Origin: CBDIDH01 sp965277595
GTDB taxonomy: Bacteria > Planctomycetota > Planctomycetia > Isosphaerales > Isosphaeraceae
Length of the DNA: 64,000 nt
Direction: 5' to 3'
NCBI GenBank assembly: GCA_965277595.1
Contig: CBDIDH010000001.1
Coordinates: forward strand, 2,108,001 to 2,172,000
Below the pieces are notes generated by a model. That model made no database searches and was not told the DNA's origin. It was given only the letters and a program-made list of their open reading frames with translations. Both the position numbers and the translations under genes were made by a program. The stretch's first letter is position 1; each line of letters begins with the position of its first letter. Positions 50,644 through 57,775 of this stretch are shown here, piece after piece.

Positions 50644-51933
50644 ATGGCTGATAATGATACGTCTCTACAAACTATCCGCAACGAGTTGTGGAAAGAAATT
50701 TGGAAAAAGAACAGCACTGGCCTCGACACTGCTGATCCCAATAGTGCTGAATATGCACAAGCCTTAAAGGCGTCGGAAACGGAATTTAGGAAAGCCGAGA
50801 AAGATGCAGAATTCATGGAATCATGGGAAAAAACGGAGAAGCCTAACAACGTAAATGTAAAGGAACGGTATCTCAATAGTGAACTGACCAAATTAAAAAG
50901 AGCTTCGGCGTCGGAAGAAGAAGCTAGGCAGGAGCTATGGAAAACCATATGGAACAAGCATCATGCACATCCCGAAGCCAACGCCGCAGGAGCAGCGGAA
51001 CAGGAATTTAGGGAAGCCCAGTTGCAAATAGAACGCGAGATGAAATTCCGCAAAGAACACGGCTTTACTAGCGAATCAGCCGACACAAGAGGAACGCTCT
51101 TTCGCAGTAAAACGTGGAAAATGAATAATCCGGACAAGAATGAGCTTAGAATACTAGACCGGGCCCCTCCACTGGGTAATGATACTAACGTGAATATGGA
51201 AACACACAATACGGCAAGCTATTATTTTACGGACGCACTTGCAAGAAAATACGCCCATGCGCAGGTTAGCCTCATGACGGTAGAGAGCCTTGTTACCGGG
51301 GAAAATATAAGGGCTCATGAGCATGCCAATGCGGTATTCCGCGAAGCTGCCTCTAACAGCGATCTTATGCTTGACGAGCAGAACTTCAGAACATTCTACA
51401 TTGCGGAACAAACCAAAATAATAGAGAGGCAGATTAAGGAAATAAAGCAAAAAGGCAGCAGCCCCCAAGCATTGGCTGATCTGGAAGCAATTGAACGAAA
51501 TAATCCTCAGAAGTCCATGGATGATAAAATTGTCGCAGCGTATCAGAGCATCCAAAGATTAAGGGTTACTGAAAAACCCGCAGTAGACAACCTGCGTGCT
51601 GCGATTGAAGAGGAATATGTTAAATCTCTCGCAGAACAAAAAGAAAGTCCGGAATATCAAAGAATCCACCAGGAAGTCATTGCCGGGATCATAAATCATG
51701 AAGTGGATAGGCGTTTAGCGGCAGCTTATGAAGCAAACAAAAATCCTCATAGGAACGATACTGATGGGATAACAGACTTTATCAATATGCAAACGGCGCA
51801 GGTAAAAGCGGAAATAATCCGCTCTAATAATAATAAAACTGTTCAAAATATCCCTATTTCCCCCGACGAGCCGTTGCAGGTATACCGCAATGTCGCCGTA
51901 TCAAATCAACAAAAGCAGGAAGCAGCTATCTGA
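50644..51933 (+). CDS. AT-rich coiled-coil protein with two ELWK repeats, chimeric 3' end
   Basis: 429 residues from ATG 50644 with GGAGG five bases upstream. Two repeats are visible: LQTIRNELWKEIWKKN near the N-terminus and EEARQELWKTIWNKHH around residue 100. The rest is hydrophilic helix/coiled coil (IAEQTKIIERQIKEIKQKGS). No enzyme motif, signal peptide or membrane span. GC is much lower than in the plasmid genes. The last codons run into DNA homologous to the RHH antitoxin, so the original stop has probably been lost and replaced. Function unknown. Confidence 0.7.
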   Translation: MADNDTSLQTIRNELWKEIWKKNSTGLDTADPNSAEYAQALKASETEFRKAEKDAEFMESWEKTEKPNNVNVKERYLNSELTKLKRASASEEEARQELWKTIWNKHHAHPEANAAGAAEQEFREAQLQIEREMKFRKEHGFTSESADTRGTLFRSKTWKMNNPDKNELRILDRAPPLGNDTNVNMETHNTASYYFTDALARKYAHAQVSLMTVESLVTGENIRAHEHANAVFREAASNSDLMLDEQNFRTFYIAEQTKIIERQIKEIKQKGSSPQALADLEAIERNNPQKSMDDKIVAAYQSIQRLRVTEKPAVDNLRAAIEEEYVKSLAEQKESPEYQRIHQEVIAGIINHEVDRRLAAAYEANKNPHRNDTDGITDFINMQTAQVKAEIIRSNNNKTVQNIPISPDEPLQVYRNVAVSNQQKQEAAI

Positions 51934-52073
51934 TCAAAGAAGCCATCGACCGCTACTCTGAGCTGAAGCAAAGGGAAACGGAAGCAGTGAACAACGCGAT
52001 CGCCGAGGCGGATGCCGGGGAATTTGTGCCCCAGGCCGAAATCGAACAGCTTTTCGCCAAGTGGACGCGGTGA
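51924..52073 (+). pseudogene. Truncated RHH antitoxin, second TA-recombinase module
   Basis: Codons from 51924 to the TGA at 52071 read SYLIKEAIDRYSELKQRETE onward, ending EQLFAKWTR, the C-terminal 49 residues of the antitoxin at 46854. The 29 N-terminal residues and the promoter are gone. The join with the coiled-coil gene falls in the shared word gcagctatctgatcaa (51922-51937). Confidence 0.8.
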
Positions 52074-52357
52074 AAGTCGTTTGGCTTTCCGCCGCAACGC
52101 ACGCGCTCGACCAGGAGCACGATCACCTGCGCGCAAAAAGCCCACCGGGTGCCCGCGTCGTGTTTTCCCGTATCCTCGCACTGGTGAAGCGGCTTGCCGA
52201 TTTTTCACTTTCCGGGCCGCCAGGCCATATCGTCGTCACAAAAGCGCTGATGGTTCCGACCCTGCCCTATCGGATCATCTGCCGCTTGGCCAGCGATCAC
52301 GTCGAGATCCTCCGCGTCTTTCGCACGGCAGGGGATAGGCCGGGGCAGTTGCCATGA
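52070..52357 (+). CDS. ParE-type toxin, second copy, apparently without intact antitoxin
   Basis: 95 residues from GTG 52070 (VVWLSAATHALDQEHDHLRA, then MVPTLPYRIICRLASDHVEI and LRVFRTAGDRP). It is homologous to the toxin at 47087 but more diverged than the recombinase copies (DFSLSGPPGHIVVTKA replaces the corresponding middle). It is coupled to the recombinase by ATGA. With its own antitoxin truncated, it must be inactive, silent, or neutralised by the intact antitoxin at 46854. Confidence 0.8.
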   Translation: MKVVWLSAATHALDQEHDHLRAKSPPGARVVFSRILALVKRLADFSLSGPPGHIVVTKALMVPTLPYRIICRLASDHVEILRVFRTAGDRPGQLP

Positions 52358-53388
52358 GCGGAGGAAATTCCATGAGGCCAAACACCCCGAGCGCTAGGTG
52401 TCTAATTCCTTCGGAAAATTCTTTCGTCGTGCCCGCCATCGTCGCCGATGCCGGCGAGCTAGCCACCCACCGCTTTGTCGAATTCTTCACCGCCACCATC
52501 CGAAACGGCCACACGCGGCGCGCCTACGGGCGGGCGGTGGGTGATTTCCTCGCCTGGTGCCAGCAGGGCGATCTCAGCCTGGCCGCCATTGAGCCGCTGC
52601 ACGTCGCCACTTACATCGAGGCGCTCACCCAGGCCAAAGCCGCACCGACCGTCAAGCAGCACCTGGCCGCGATCGGCATGCTGCTCGGCTGGATGACCAG
52701 CGGCGGCATCCTGCCCTTCAACCCAGCCGCCTCGGTGCGCGGCCCCAGGCACGTCGTCAAACGCGGCAAGACGCCGGTGCTCACCGCTATCGAAGCCCGT
52801 GAACTGCTCAACCGCATCGATCTTTACGCCATCGGTGATCAAACCGGCCAGCCCGATCCCGCCCGGCCGTTGCTCATCGGCCTGCGGGACCGGGCGCTGA
52901 TCGGCCTGATGGTCTACAGCTTCGCCCGCGTCGGGGCCGCTCTGAGCCTCAGAGTCGAGGACTACTACACGGAAGGGCGGCGGGCATGGTTCCGGCTGCA
53001 CGAAAAGGGCGGTAAGCGGCACGAGATTCCCGCCCACCATAACGCCGCCGATTATCTCGACGCCTACCTGGACGCGGCGGGTATCGCGCAGCAGAAGAAA
53101 TCGGCGCTTTTCCGGTCCATTGACCGAAGCGGCAAGCTAACCGATCGACCGCTTGACGCCCGCAACGCCCTCGACATGATCAAGCGCCGAGCCAAAGCCG
53201 CCGGGCTACCCGAAACGATTTGCTGCCACACCTTTCGGGCCACCGGTATCACGGTTTATCTGGAAGGCGGCGGCACCATCGAGAAGGCGCAGAGCCTGGC
53301 TAATCACGAAAGCCCGAAAACCACCAAGCTTTATGACCGGACCAGTGATCAGATTACACTGGATGAGGTCGAACGCATCGTTATATGA
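52354..53388 (+). CDS. Tyrosine recombinase, second copy
   Basis: 344 residues from ATG 52354. All catalytic residues of the copy at 47371 are preserved (R192, H292-x-x-R295, H318, Y327). Most differences are in the N-terminal 25 residues and in positions 146-166. The nucleotide similarity extends from about 51922 through the stop, after which the two copies diverge. The stop overlaps the ATG of a relic frame (53385). Intact reading frame suggests recent duplication or continued use. Confidence 0.9.
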   Translation: MSGGNSMRPNTPSARCLIPSENSFVVPAIVADAGELATHRFVEFFTATIRNGHTRRAYGRAVGDFLAWCQQGDLSLAAIEPLHVATYIEALTQAKAAPTVKQHLAAIGMLLGWMTSGGILPFNPAASVRGPRHVVKRGKTPVLTAIEARELLNRIDLYAIGDQTGQPDPARPLLIGLRDRALIGLMVYSFARVGAALSLRVEDYYTEGRRAWFRLHEKGGKRHEIPAHHNAADYLDAYLDAAGIAQQKKSALFRSIDRSGKLTDRPLDARNALDMIKRRAKAAGLPETICCHTFRATGITVYLEGGGTIEKAQSLANHESPKTTKLYDRTSDQITLDEVERIVI

Positions 53389-53573
53389 TCCTCGAAACAA
53401 TTATTGCCTCAGCCTTTCATGCAGGCATGCGGCTCAAACTAACCAATTTCTATAGTCACACTAGTGATCAGGTTATGCTGGATGAGTTACTCATATCGTC
53501 GTTTGCATATCTCAAGGCTTTTATCCAATCAGGCGAGATTGTAGAGATATTATCACGCAATAATAGAGAGTAA
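53385..53573 (+). pseudogene. Diverged recombinase C-terminal fragment
   Basis: 62-codon frame, ATGA-linked to the recombinase. The segment LKLTNFYSHTSDQVMLDELL lines up with TTKLYDRTSDQITLDEVERI, the recombinase tail carrying the catalytic tyrosine. The remainder (AYLKAFIQSGEIVEILSRNN) is not recombinase-like. It is AT-rich, so it seems an old piece of another recombinase. It may still be expressed as a small protein. Confidence 0.55.
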
Positions 53574-53577
53574 ACTA

Positions 53578-53657
53578 CCTTAACAGATGATTTATGGTAA
53601 GGCAAAGAATCCGCTCACAGATACCTTCGCCTAGCCATAAACCATCTATCGTTAAAG
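53578..53657. repeat. Long imperfect inverted repeat between convergent genes
   Basis: Arms 53578-53603 and 53629-53657 pair with bulged bases; the ends are CCTTAAC and GTTAAAG. The layout (AAC...GTT ends, bulges, 25-base loop, 80 bp overall) recalls integron attC sites. A bidirectional terminator between the convergent ORFs ending at 53573 and 53680 is the simpler explanation. Confidence 0.5.
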
Positions 53658-53679
53658 CTGTCTTTTCGTATGGAAAGCT

Positions 53680-54249
53680 TTATTTAATGATACAATTCGG
53701 ATGTGGATATTTGGGTGTAGGTTTACAATGACTATTATAGAATTGGAGGGTAGGATTAGGGTATAATAGTCCTCCCCGTGGCAATACGTAATACATACTA
53801 CCGCCAATTGTGGTCTGACTCACGCCACCGCCGGGACCAGAAGAACTGTTATTTGAACCGCCGCCACCGCCGGAAGTGCTGCCAGGAGGTGTAGAGCCGC
53901 CGCCGCCGCCAGTATACCTTTCAGTATCATTGACCTCTTTGCAATCTGGCCCTTGATAACTAACATCCAAGGTATCTTCGTCAGGTTGATTGCAAGAGAC
54001 GGAAGTTTCTCCTCCAAAAGGGCCAAAACCCCAGTTTTCCATACAGCTATAAAAATTTCCGCAGTTAAATTGTGACTCATCTTTTTTTGCGGCTTGGGTC
54101 ACTGACTGCGTGCATTGGCTAACGAAAGATTCTTCCTGCGGATTGCCACATTGTTCACTAGCATAAGCGTTGGAGGCCAGCATAAGGGCTGAGATTGCCA
54201 AAATAACATTTTGTTTACTCTTTTGAGGCTGTGTGCGGTATGGATGCAT
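53680..54249 (-). CDS. Exported Cys-rich protein with Gly/Ser linker
   Basis: 189 residues from ATG 54249 with GAGGGA upstream. Signal peptide (QNVILAISALMLASNAYASE) is followed by a domain with eight Cys (CGNPQEESFVSQC, FNCGNFYSCMENWG), a Gly/Ser-rich linker of about 40 residues and a short C-terminal domain with two more Cys. It looks like a disulphide-bonded envelope or secreted protein. It is AT-rich and near pilin-like genes of similar composition. Confidence 0.7.
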   Translation of the reverse strand: MHPYRTQPQKSKQNVILAISALMLASNAYASEQCGNPQEESFVSQCTQSVTQAAKKDESQFNCGNFYSCMENWGFGPFGGETSVSCNQPDEDTLDVSYQGPDCKEVNDTERYTGGGGGSTPPGSTSGGGGGSNNSSSGPGGGVSQTTIGGSMYYVLPRGGLLYPNPTLQFYNSHCKPTPKYPHPNCIIK

Positions 54250-54309
54250 AACAAAATCCCTCTGTAATAAATTGACAATAAAGAATTAATCATACAACGA
54301 AGATAAAAA

Positions 54310-54329
54310 ATTACGGTTTATGCCGTAAT
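54310..54329. terminator. ATTACGG hairpin in AT-rich spacer
   Basis: Perfect 7-bp stem with a six-base loop, with T-rich sequence after it and A-rich sequence before it; it could stop transcription from either side. The spacer 54250-54426 also repeats the word cttaatta several times and has no ORF. Confidence 0.45.
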
Positions 54330-54426
54330 CCTTTAATCTTAATTATTGTTAATCTTAATTAGTTAATGTTTCAAAATTGTGACACTTTCATTAAGGATTT
54401 GTGACAATATTTATTAATTTTCTGTC

Positions 54427-54475
54427 TCATGGTCTACAGTTTCGCCCGCGTCGGGTGCGCTCTCAGCCTTCCTTC
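54427..54475 (+). pseudogene. Recombinase gene fragment
   Basis: About 45 bases nearly identical to the recombinase genes around the catalytic arginine: the reading is LMVYSFARVGCALSL versus LMVYSFARVGAALSL at residue 185-199. After it the sequence is unrelated. This is a third, tiny copy. Confidence 0.75.
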
Positions 54476-54540
54476 GGGTAGCTTAGCTTGGGATTTTGAA
54501 CCGCTTCTGCGATACCCCCTTTACGCCCTTTACCCCCATC

Positions 54541-54626
54541 ACCTGCCGCTCTGTGCCTACCGGGCAAAATTTGGTCAGCATGACGCCGCACTTGGCATAG
54601 TGGATGCCCGGTCGGTAAATCGATCG
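54541..54626 (-). pseudogene. umuC gene fragment
   Basis: On the minus strand the DNA reads SIYRPGIHYAKCGVMLTKF, matching UmuC RIYRPGYHYSKCGVMLAEL at residues about 333-351. Neither end continues as umuC. It is directly adjacent to the recombinase fragment in opposite orientation, so the area is a patchwork of broken genes. Confidence 0.75.
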
Positions 54627-54758
54627 CCAAGCATTTGGTCTAAGTACTTACTTGGTTCTAAGTAATTCATGAATTGTAACAAAACTTTCACTATAAAACT
54701 TTATAGTTATAATATACGGTCAATTATCTTAATGAATCTTAATTAAGCGGAGGGTGTT

Positions 54759-54884
54759 ATGGGTATTGAAGACGATATGGTCGCAATGGTTGCTCAGGAG
54801 GAAAAGAATAAAAAATTAGCGGAGGTGGGGGCCGCGCAGTTTATGAAGGAGCATGGGGCCGAGATCTTAGGCAGTGCGGCGTGA
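54759..54884 (+). CDS. Short acidic peptide gene or 5' part of a broken gene
   Basis: 41 codons from ATG 54759 with GGAGGG upstream (MGIEDDMVAMVAQEEKNKKL), stopping at 54884. The next frame opens within 30 bases and has matching composition, so this may be the start of one gene split by a frameshift. Confidence 0.45.
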   Translation: MGIEDDMVAMVAQEEKNKKLAEVGAAQFMKEHGAEILGSAA

Positions 54885-54914
54885 CCTGTTAGGAAAACTA
54901 TAGCCGCCCAAAAA

Positions 54915-55238
54915 GTGGTAGACGATTATCTTAACTCCCCGGAAGGATCTACACAAACGCAAAGGTTTGTCGAGCTATGGAAGCCACTGGCCGAGGCAAG
55001 AATCAAGAGTGAAAAGAGTATAGATGATGTATTACTCAAATATAATCTTGCCGAGCGCGTAACGTCGAATGTGAGGGGAGATGGCGGTACGGTTACCGCA
55101 CATCTCGAATGGGTGAAGCCTTCTGAAATAGGAACGGAAGTCAAGAATCAAGTGCTTAAGTCACTCGAATCAGCGCAATCGCATTCTACATCAAAGACCT
55201 CTATCCCTGCTGCGCCACCGCCTGAAAAAGTGAGGTAG
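54915..55238 (+). CDS. Hydrophilic protein, possibly the rest of a frameshifted gene
   Basis: 107 residues from GTG 54915 (MVDDYLNSPEGSTQTQRFVE), no ribosome site. The same frame is open back to about 54885. It is helical and lacks motifs. Together with the 41-codon ORF before it, it may form one gene of about 150 codons with a single frameshift. Confidence 0.4.
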   Translation: MVDDYLNSPEGSTQTQRFVELWKPLAEARIKSEKSIDDVLLKYNLAERVTSNVRGDGGTVTAHLEWVKPSEIGTEVKNQVLKSLESAQSHSTSKTSIPAAPPPEKVR

Positions 55239-55280
55239 AAGAACATATATAGAACTGATGAGTTTACGGCAACTGCTAAC

Positions 55281-55391
55281 TCATAACGGATGGGGGCAAA
55301 TGGCGATAAGGAGCCCGATGATAATCAGTACCATGGAAAGCTCGATCAGCGTAAGACTTTTTCGGTCGGAATGCAGGTTAGAACGGATCAT
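55281..55391 (-). pseudogene. Truncated type IV pilin-like gene (5' end only)
   Basis: 36 codons from ATG 55391 read MIRSNLHSDRKSLTLIELSM then VLIIIGLLIA before a stop. This is a prepilin N-terminus, although the usual G before the cleavage site is replaced by S (KSLTLIEL versus HGFTLIEL). The upstream sequence matches that of the two intact pilin genes. It is the third unit of a tandem array. Confidence 0.75.
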
Positions 55392-55582
55392 CCTGCCAGT
55401 TTAGAGCCCGTGCCTTGAAAATTCACTACCTATCATTAGTCAATCGCACTATCCCATACTTCCGGCATCTTGTCGTAAGCGCCGTCGGGTGTTCTAAGGG
55501 TCCGCTTCGCTTCCATCGCCACGCGACCGGCGGCGCCGCCCTCCCGAGCGCTGCTACACATAGACGTCGATACAAGTCCGTC
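55392..55582. repeat. Pilin-unit intergenic repeat with GC-rich block
   Basis: 55416-55443 repeats the pilin promoter-like segment. 55501-55546 repeats a 46-bp GC-rich block that also occurs at 57531-57576 with few mismatches. These show that each pilin unit was duplicated together with its flanks. Confidence 0.6.
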
Positions 55583-56437
55583 CTACTGAAAGCCGAAGCG
55601 CAAGGAACAAGCAACGGAGGTTCCGCCGGTAGACGCTGAAAGATTATAAGTACCATCGGTCTGAACACATACGCCGTTCGCAACGGCGGCGGGGATAGCA
55701 AGCAAAGGCATGGGCTGAGGAATAATGGACGACGTCACATTAACTGCAACTACATTTCCCGTCAACGGCGCGCCATCATCAATTTTTATGTCTATCGCGT
55801 AGGCATCTACCGGTTTCAAGGCGTAGCCTTCCGCAGCGTCACCATAATTTTGTTGAAACGCAGAATAGATGGACGAAAGTTTGAAATAGTTTTTCCCCTG
55901 GCTTGGATCGCCATAAGCCATGATGGAATTGACATAGGTGCCGCCACCTAGTTTCGCTGCCGGGAGAAAAGCTGCTACAGCTGCCGTAGTGCTTGGGCAC
56001 CAACCGTTCGCATTATCCCACGCTCCTGCATAGGAGCCTGAAATCAGATTCACTGTGGATAGGTCATTCCAGATAGTGACTGTCTCGCCGCATAGCATGT
56101 CGCCCGCAGCCACCACGGAGTCAGCTTCGATAATTCCATTACCGTCGCCATTACCTGCCGCACCTAGGCCACCCCCCGTAAGCCGTGCGACCAAACCAAT
56201 TTGCTGCGCGTCTGTTGCAGTGCAATCGCCTGGTATACAATTATACTTTATCTGAAATGTTCTGACCGCTGTATTGAATTTTTCAATCTGACCAATTTGA
56301 GCGCGCACTTCCGCCGCATGGATCAAATCTTGCCCGACCAGCACCCCGCCGACGATCAGGCCGATGATGACCAGCACGATCGACAGTTCGATCAGCGTGA
56401 AGCCGTGGCGGCAGGAATGCAGGTTGGACAGGTTCAT
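55583..56437 (-). CDS. Type IV pilin/pseudopilin-like protein
   Basis: 284 residues from ATG 56437. Class III signal: short basic leader, then G-FTLIELSIVLVIIGLIVGG, with cleavage after G12 and E5 of the mature chain. The following helix has GQDLIHAAEVRAQIGQIEKF. The large C-terminal domain contains Cys pairs (NCIPGDC) and Gly/Ser-rich loops. It would be processed by a prepilin peptidase and assembled into a pilus or T2SS-like fibre, but no assembly genes are in this window. 60% similar in layout to the neighbour at 56576. Confidence 0.88.
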   Translation of the reverse strand: MNLSNLHSCRHGFTLIELSIVLVIIGLIVGGVLVGQDLIHAAEVRAQIGQIEKFNTAVRTFQIKYNCIPGDCTATDAQQIGLVARLTGGGLGAAGNGDGNGIIEADSVVAAGDMLCGETVTIWNDLSTVNLISGSYAGAWDNANGWCPSTTAAVAAFLPAAKLGGGTYVNSIMAYGDPSQGKNYFKLSSIYSAFQQNYGDAAEGYALKPVDAYAIDIKIDDGAPLTGNVVAVNVTSSIIPQPMPLLAIPAAVANGVCVQTDGTYNLSASTGGTSVACSLRFGFQ

Positions 56438-56461
56438 TCCGTCAGTTTACAGCTAGAGACT

Positions 56462-56489
56462 TGAATATTCACTAACAATCATTAGTCAA
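56462..56489 (-). promoter_or_regulatory. Repeated promoter-like segment, second pilin
   Basis: On the minus strand TTGACT (56484-56489) and TATTCA (56462-56467), 16 bases apart, in a ~60-bp block conserved above all three pilin units. Confidence 0.5.
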
Positions 56490-56575
56490 TCGAAACTACC
56501 CATTCTTCCCGCACCCCGGCGCCAGCGCCGTCGCGTGCTTCTGGATAATCTGTTAACAATCTAAGTAATATTATT

Positions 56576-57421
56576 TTAAAAATCTGCGCTTATGCGAATG
56601 CCACAGATAATTTTGTCTCTTATGATCGGGTCCGCGGTATTGTAAGTAACTGTACTTCCACTTTGTAAAATGCATGGAAATGTAGATGGGTCATAAAATG
56701 GCAAGGCCCAATCATTTGGTGCAAAATCAATGGTTCCTTGGGTTGCAAAGCGAACCTTTCCCGTTATCGGCATTCCGTCGTCGATCTTCGAATCAATGCT
56801 ATAGACTTCGGTTGGTGTCATAACGTAAGCTGTATTTAATGACCATGTCGAGTTGTATGAAGGAATGACAATTTGATAGTTATTCTGAGCGGCTAGTAGT
56901 GTGCCTGCAATATTGTCTCCATAACCATAGGCCATTACAAAGGCCCCACGCCCTATTTTCGCTTGCGGCAGATAGGCGGCAAATAGTGAGCTATCAGCGT
57001 TTATATTTATTGCTGTATCAGCCGCAGTGAAGCTCCCGTCTACTAAGCCTGCGGAGGAAAGGTCGTTCCAAAACAGCATTGTTTCGCCGCCCAATCCAAA
57101 TGACATCACTGCAGCGTTTATTGTATTAATATAACCGTTTCCATCTCCGTCGCCATAGACACCCGTGCGCGCTGTGAAGCCTACCTGGACAGCTTGATCC
57201 TTCGGAATATCCCCAGGCAGATAGCTGTACTTGATTCTGAATGTATTTACTGCCGTATTGTATTTCTCAATCTGGCCAATCTGGGCGCGAATTTCCGCTG
57301 CATGGATTAAATCCTGCCCGACCAGCACCCCGCCGACGACCAGCCCGATGATGACCAGCACAATGGACAGCTCGATCAGCGTAAAGCCCTGACGGCAAGA
57401 AGGCGGGATAGACAGGTTCAT
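56576..57421 (-). CDS. Type IV pilin/pseudopilin-like protein
   Basis: 281 residues from ATG 57421. The leader ends at G and is followed by FTLIELSIVLVIIGLVVGGV; then GQDLIHAAEIRAQIGQIEKY is nearly identical to the neighbouring pilin, while the C-terminal domain is diverged. It lacks the CIPGDC pair (SYLPGDIPKDQ instead). An array of pilin genes with a constant N-terminus and variable C-terminus suggests antigenic or receptor diversification. Confidence 0.88.
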   Translation of the reverse strand: MNLSIPPSCRQGFTLIELSIVLVIIGLVVGGVLVGQDLIHAAEIRAQIGQIEKYNTAVNTFRIKYSYLPGDIPKDQAVQVGFTARTGVYGDGDGNGYINTINAAVMSFGLGGETMLFWNDLSSAGLVDGSFTAADTAININADSSLFAAYLPQAKIGRGAFVMAYGYGDNIAGTLLAAQNNYQIVIPSYNSTWSLNTAYVMTPTEVYSIDSKIDDGMPITGKVRFATQGTIDFAPNDWALPFYDPSTFPCILQSGSTVTYNTADPIIRDKIICGIRISADF

Positions 57422-57445
57422 CCCGTCAGTTTACAACTAGAGACT

Positions 57446-57473
57446 TGAATATTCACTAACAATCATTAGCCAA
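57446..57473 (-). promoter_or_regulatory. Repeated promoter-like segment, first pilin
   Basis: TTGGCT (57468-57473) and TATTCA (57446-57451) on the minus strand, 16-base spacing, in the conserved upstream block. Confidence 0.5.
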
Positions 57474-57775
57474 TCGAATCTGCCGACACTTCAGGCACCC
57501 CGGCGCAAGCGCCGTCGCGCGCTTCCGGGGTCCGCTTCGCTTCCGTCGCTACGCGACCGGCTTCGCCGCCCTCCCGCCCGCTGGTGCCCGAGTCGGCGAC
57601 GTGCAGACGGAACGCCCGGCATCCCTGCCGTTCATTCCGCCTGCGCGTTCGTCGCCTGCATGTGGGTCGCTGCGCTCCCGACCGCTGTTGGTTTTTGCTC
57701 GGATTCCCCCCCATCGGATTTGGGGGGGGGAAATCCGGCAAAACGGCTTTCTCCCTCTCCCCCCCCGCCCCCTCT
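57474..57775. other. GC-rich intergenic stretch with pilin-unit repeat
   Basis: Contains the GC block 57494-57576 shared with 56511-56535 and 55501-55546, then a run of nine to ten G at 57722 and a C-run near 57761. No gene is supported. Confidence 0.45.

Noticed and set aside
53578..53657. Calling the inverted repeat a true integron attC site
   Set aside because: The recombinases lack the IntI-specific pattern and a terminator between convergent genes is simpler; kept only as a low-confidence finding.
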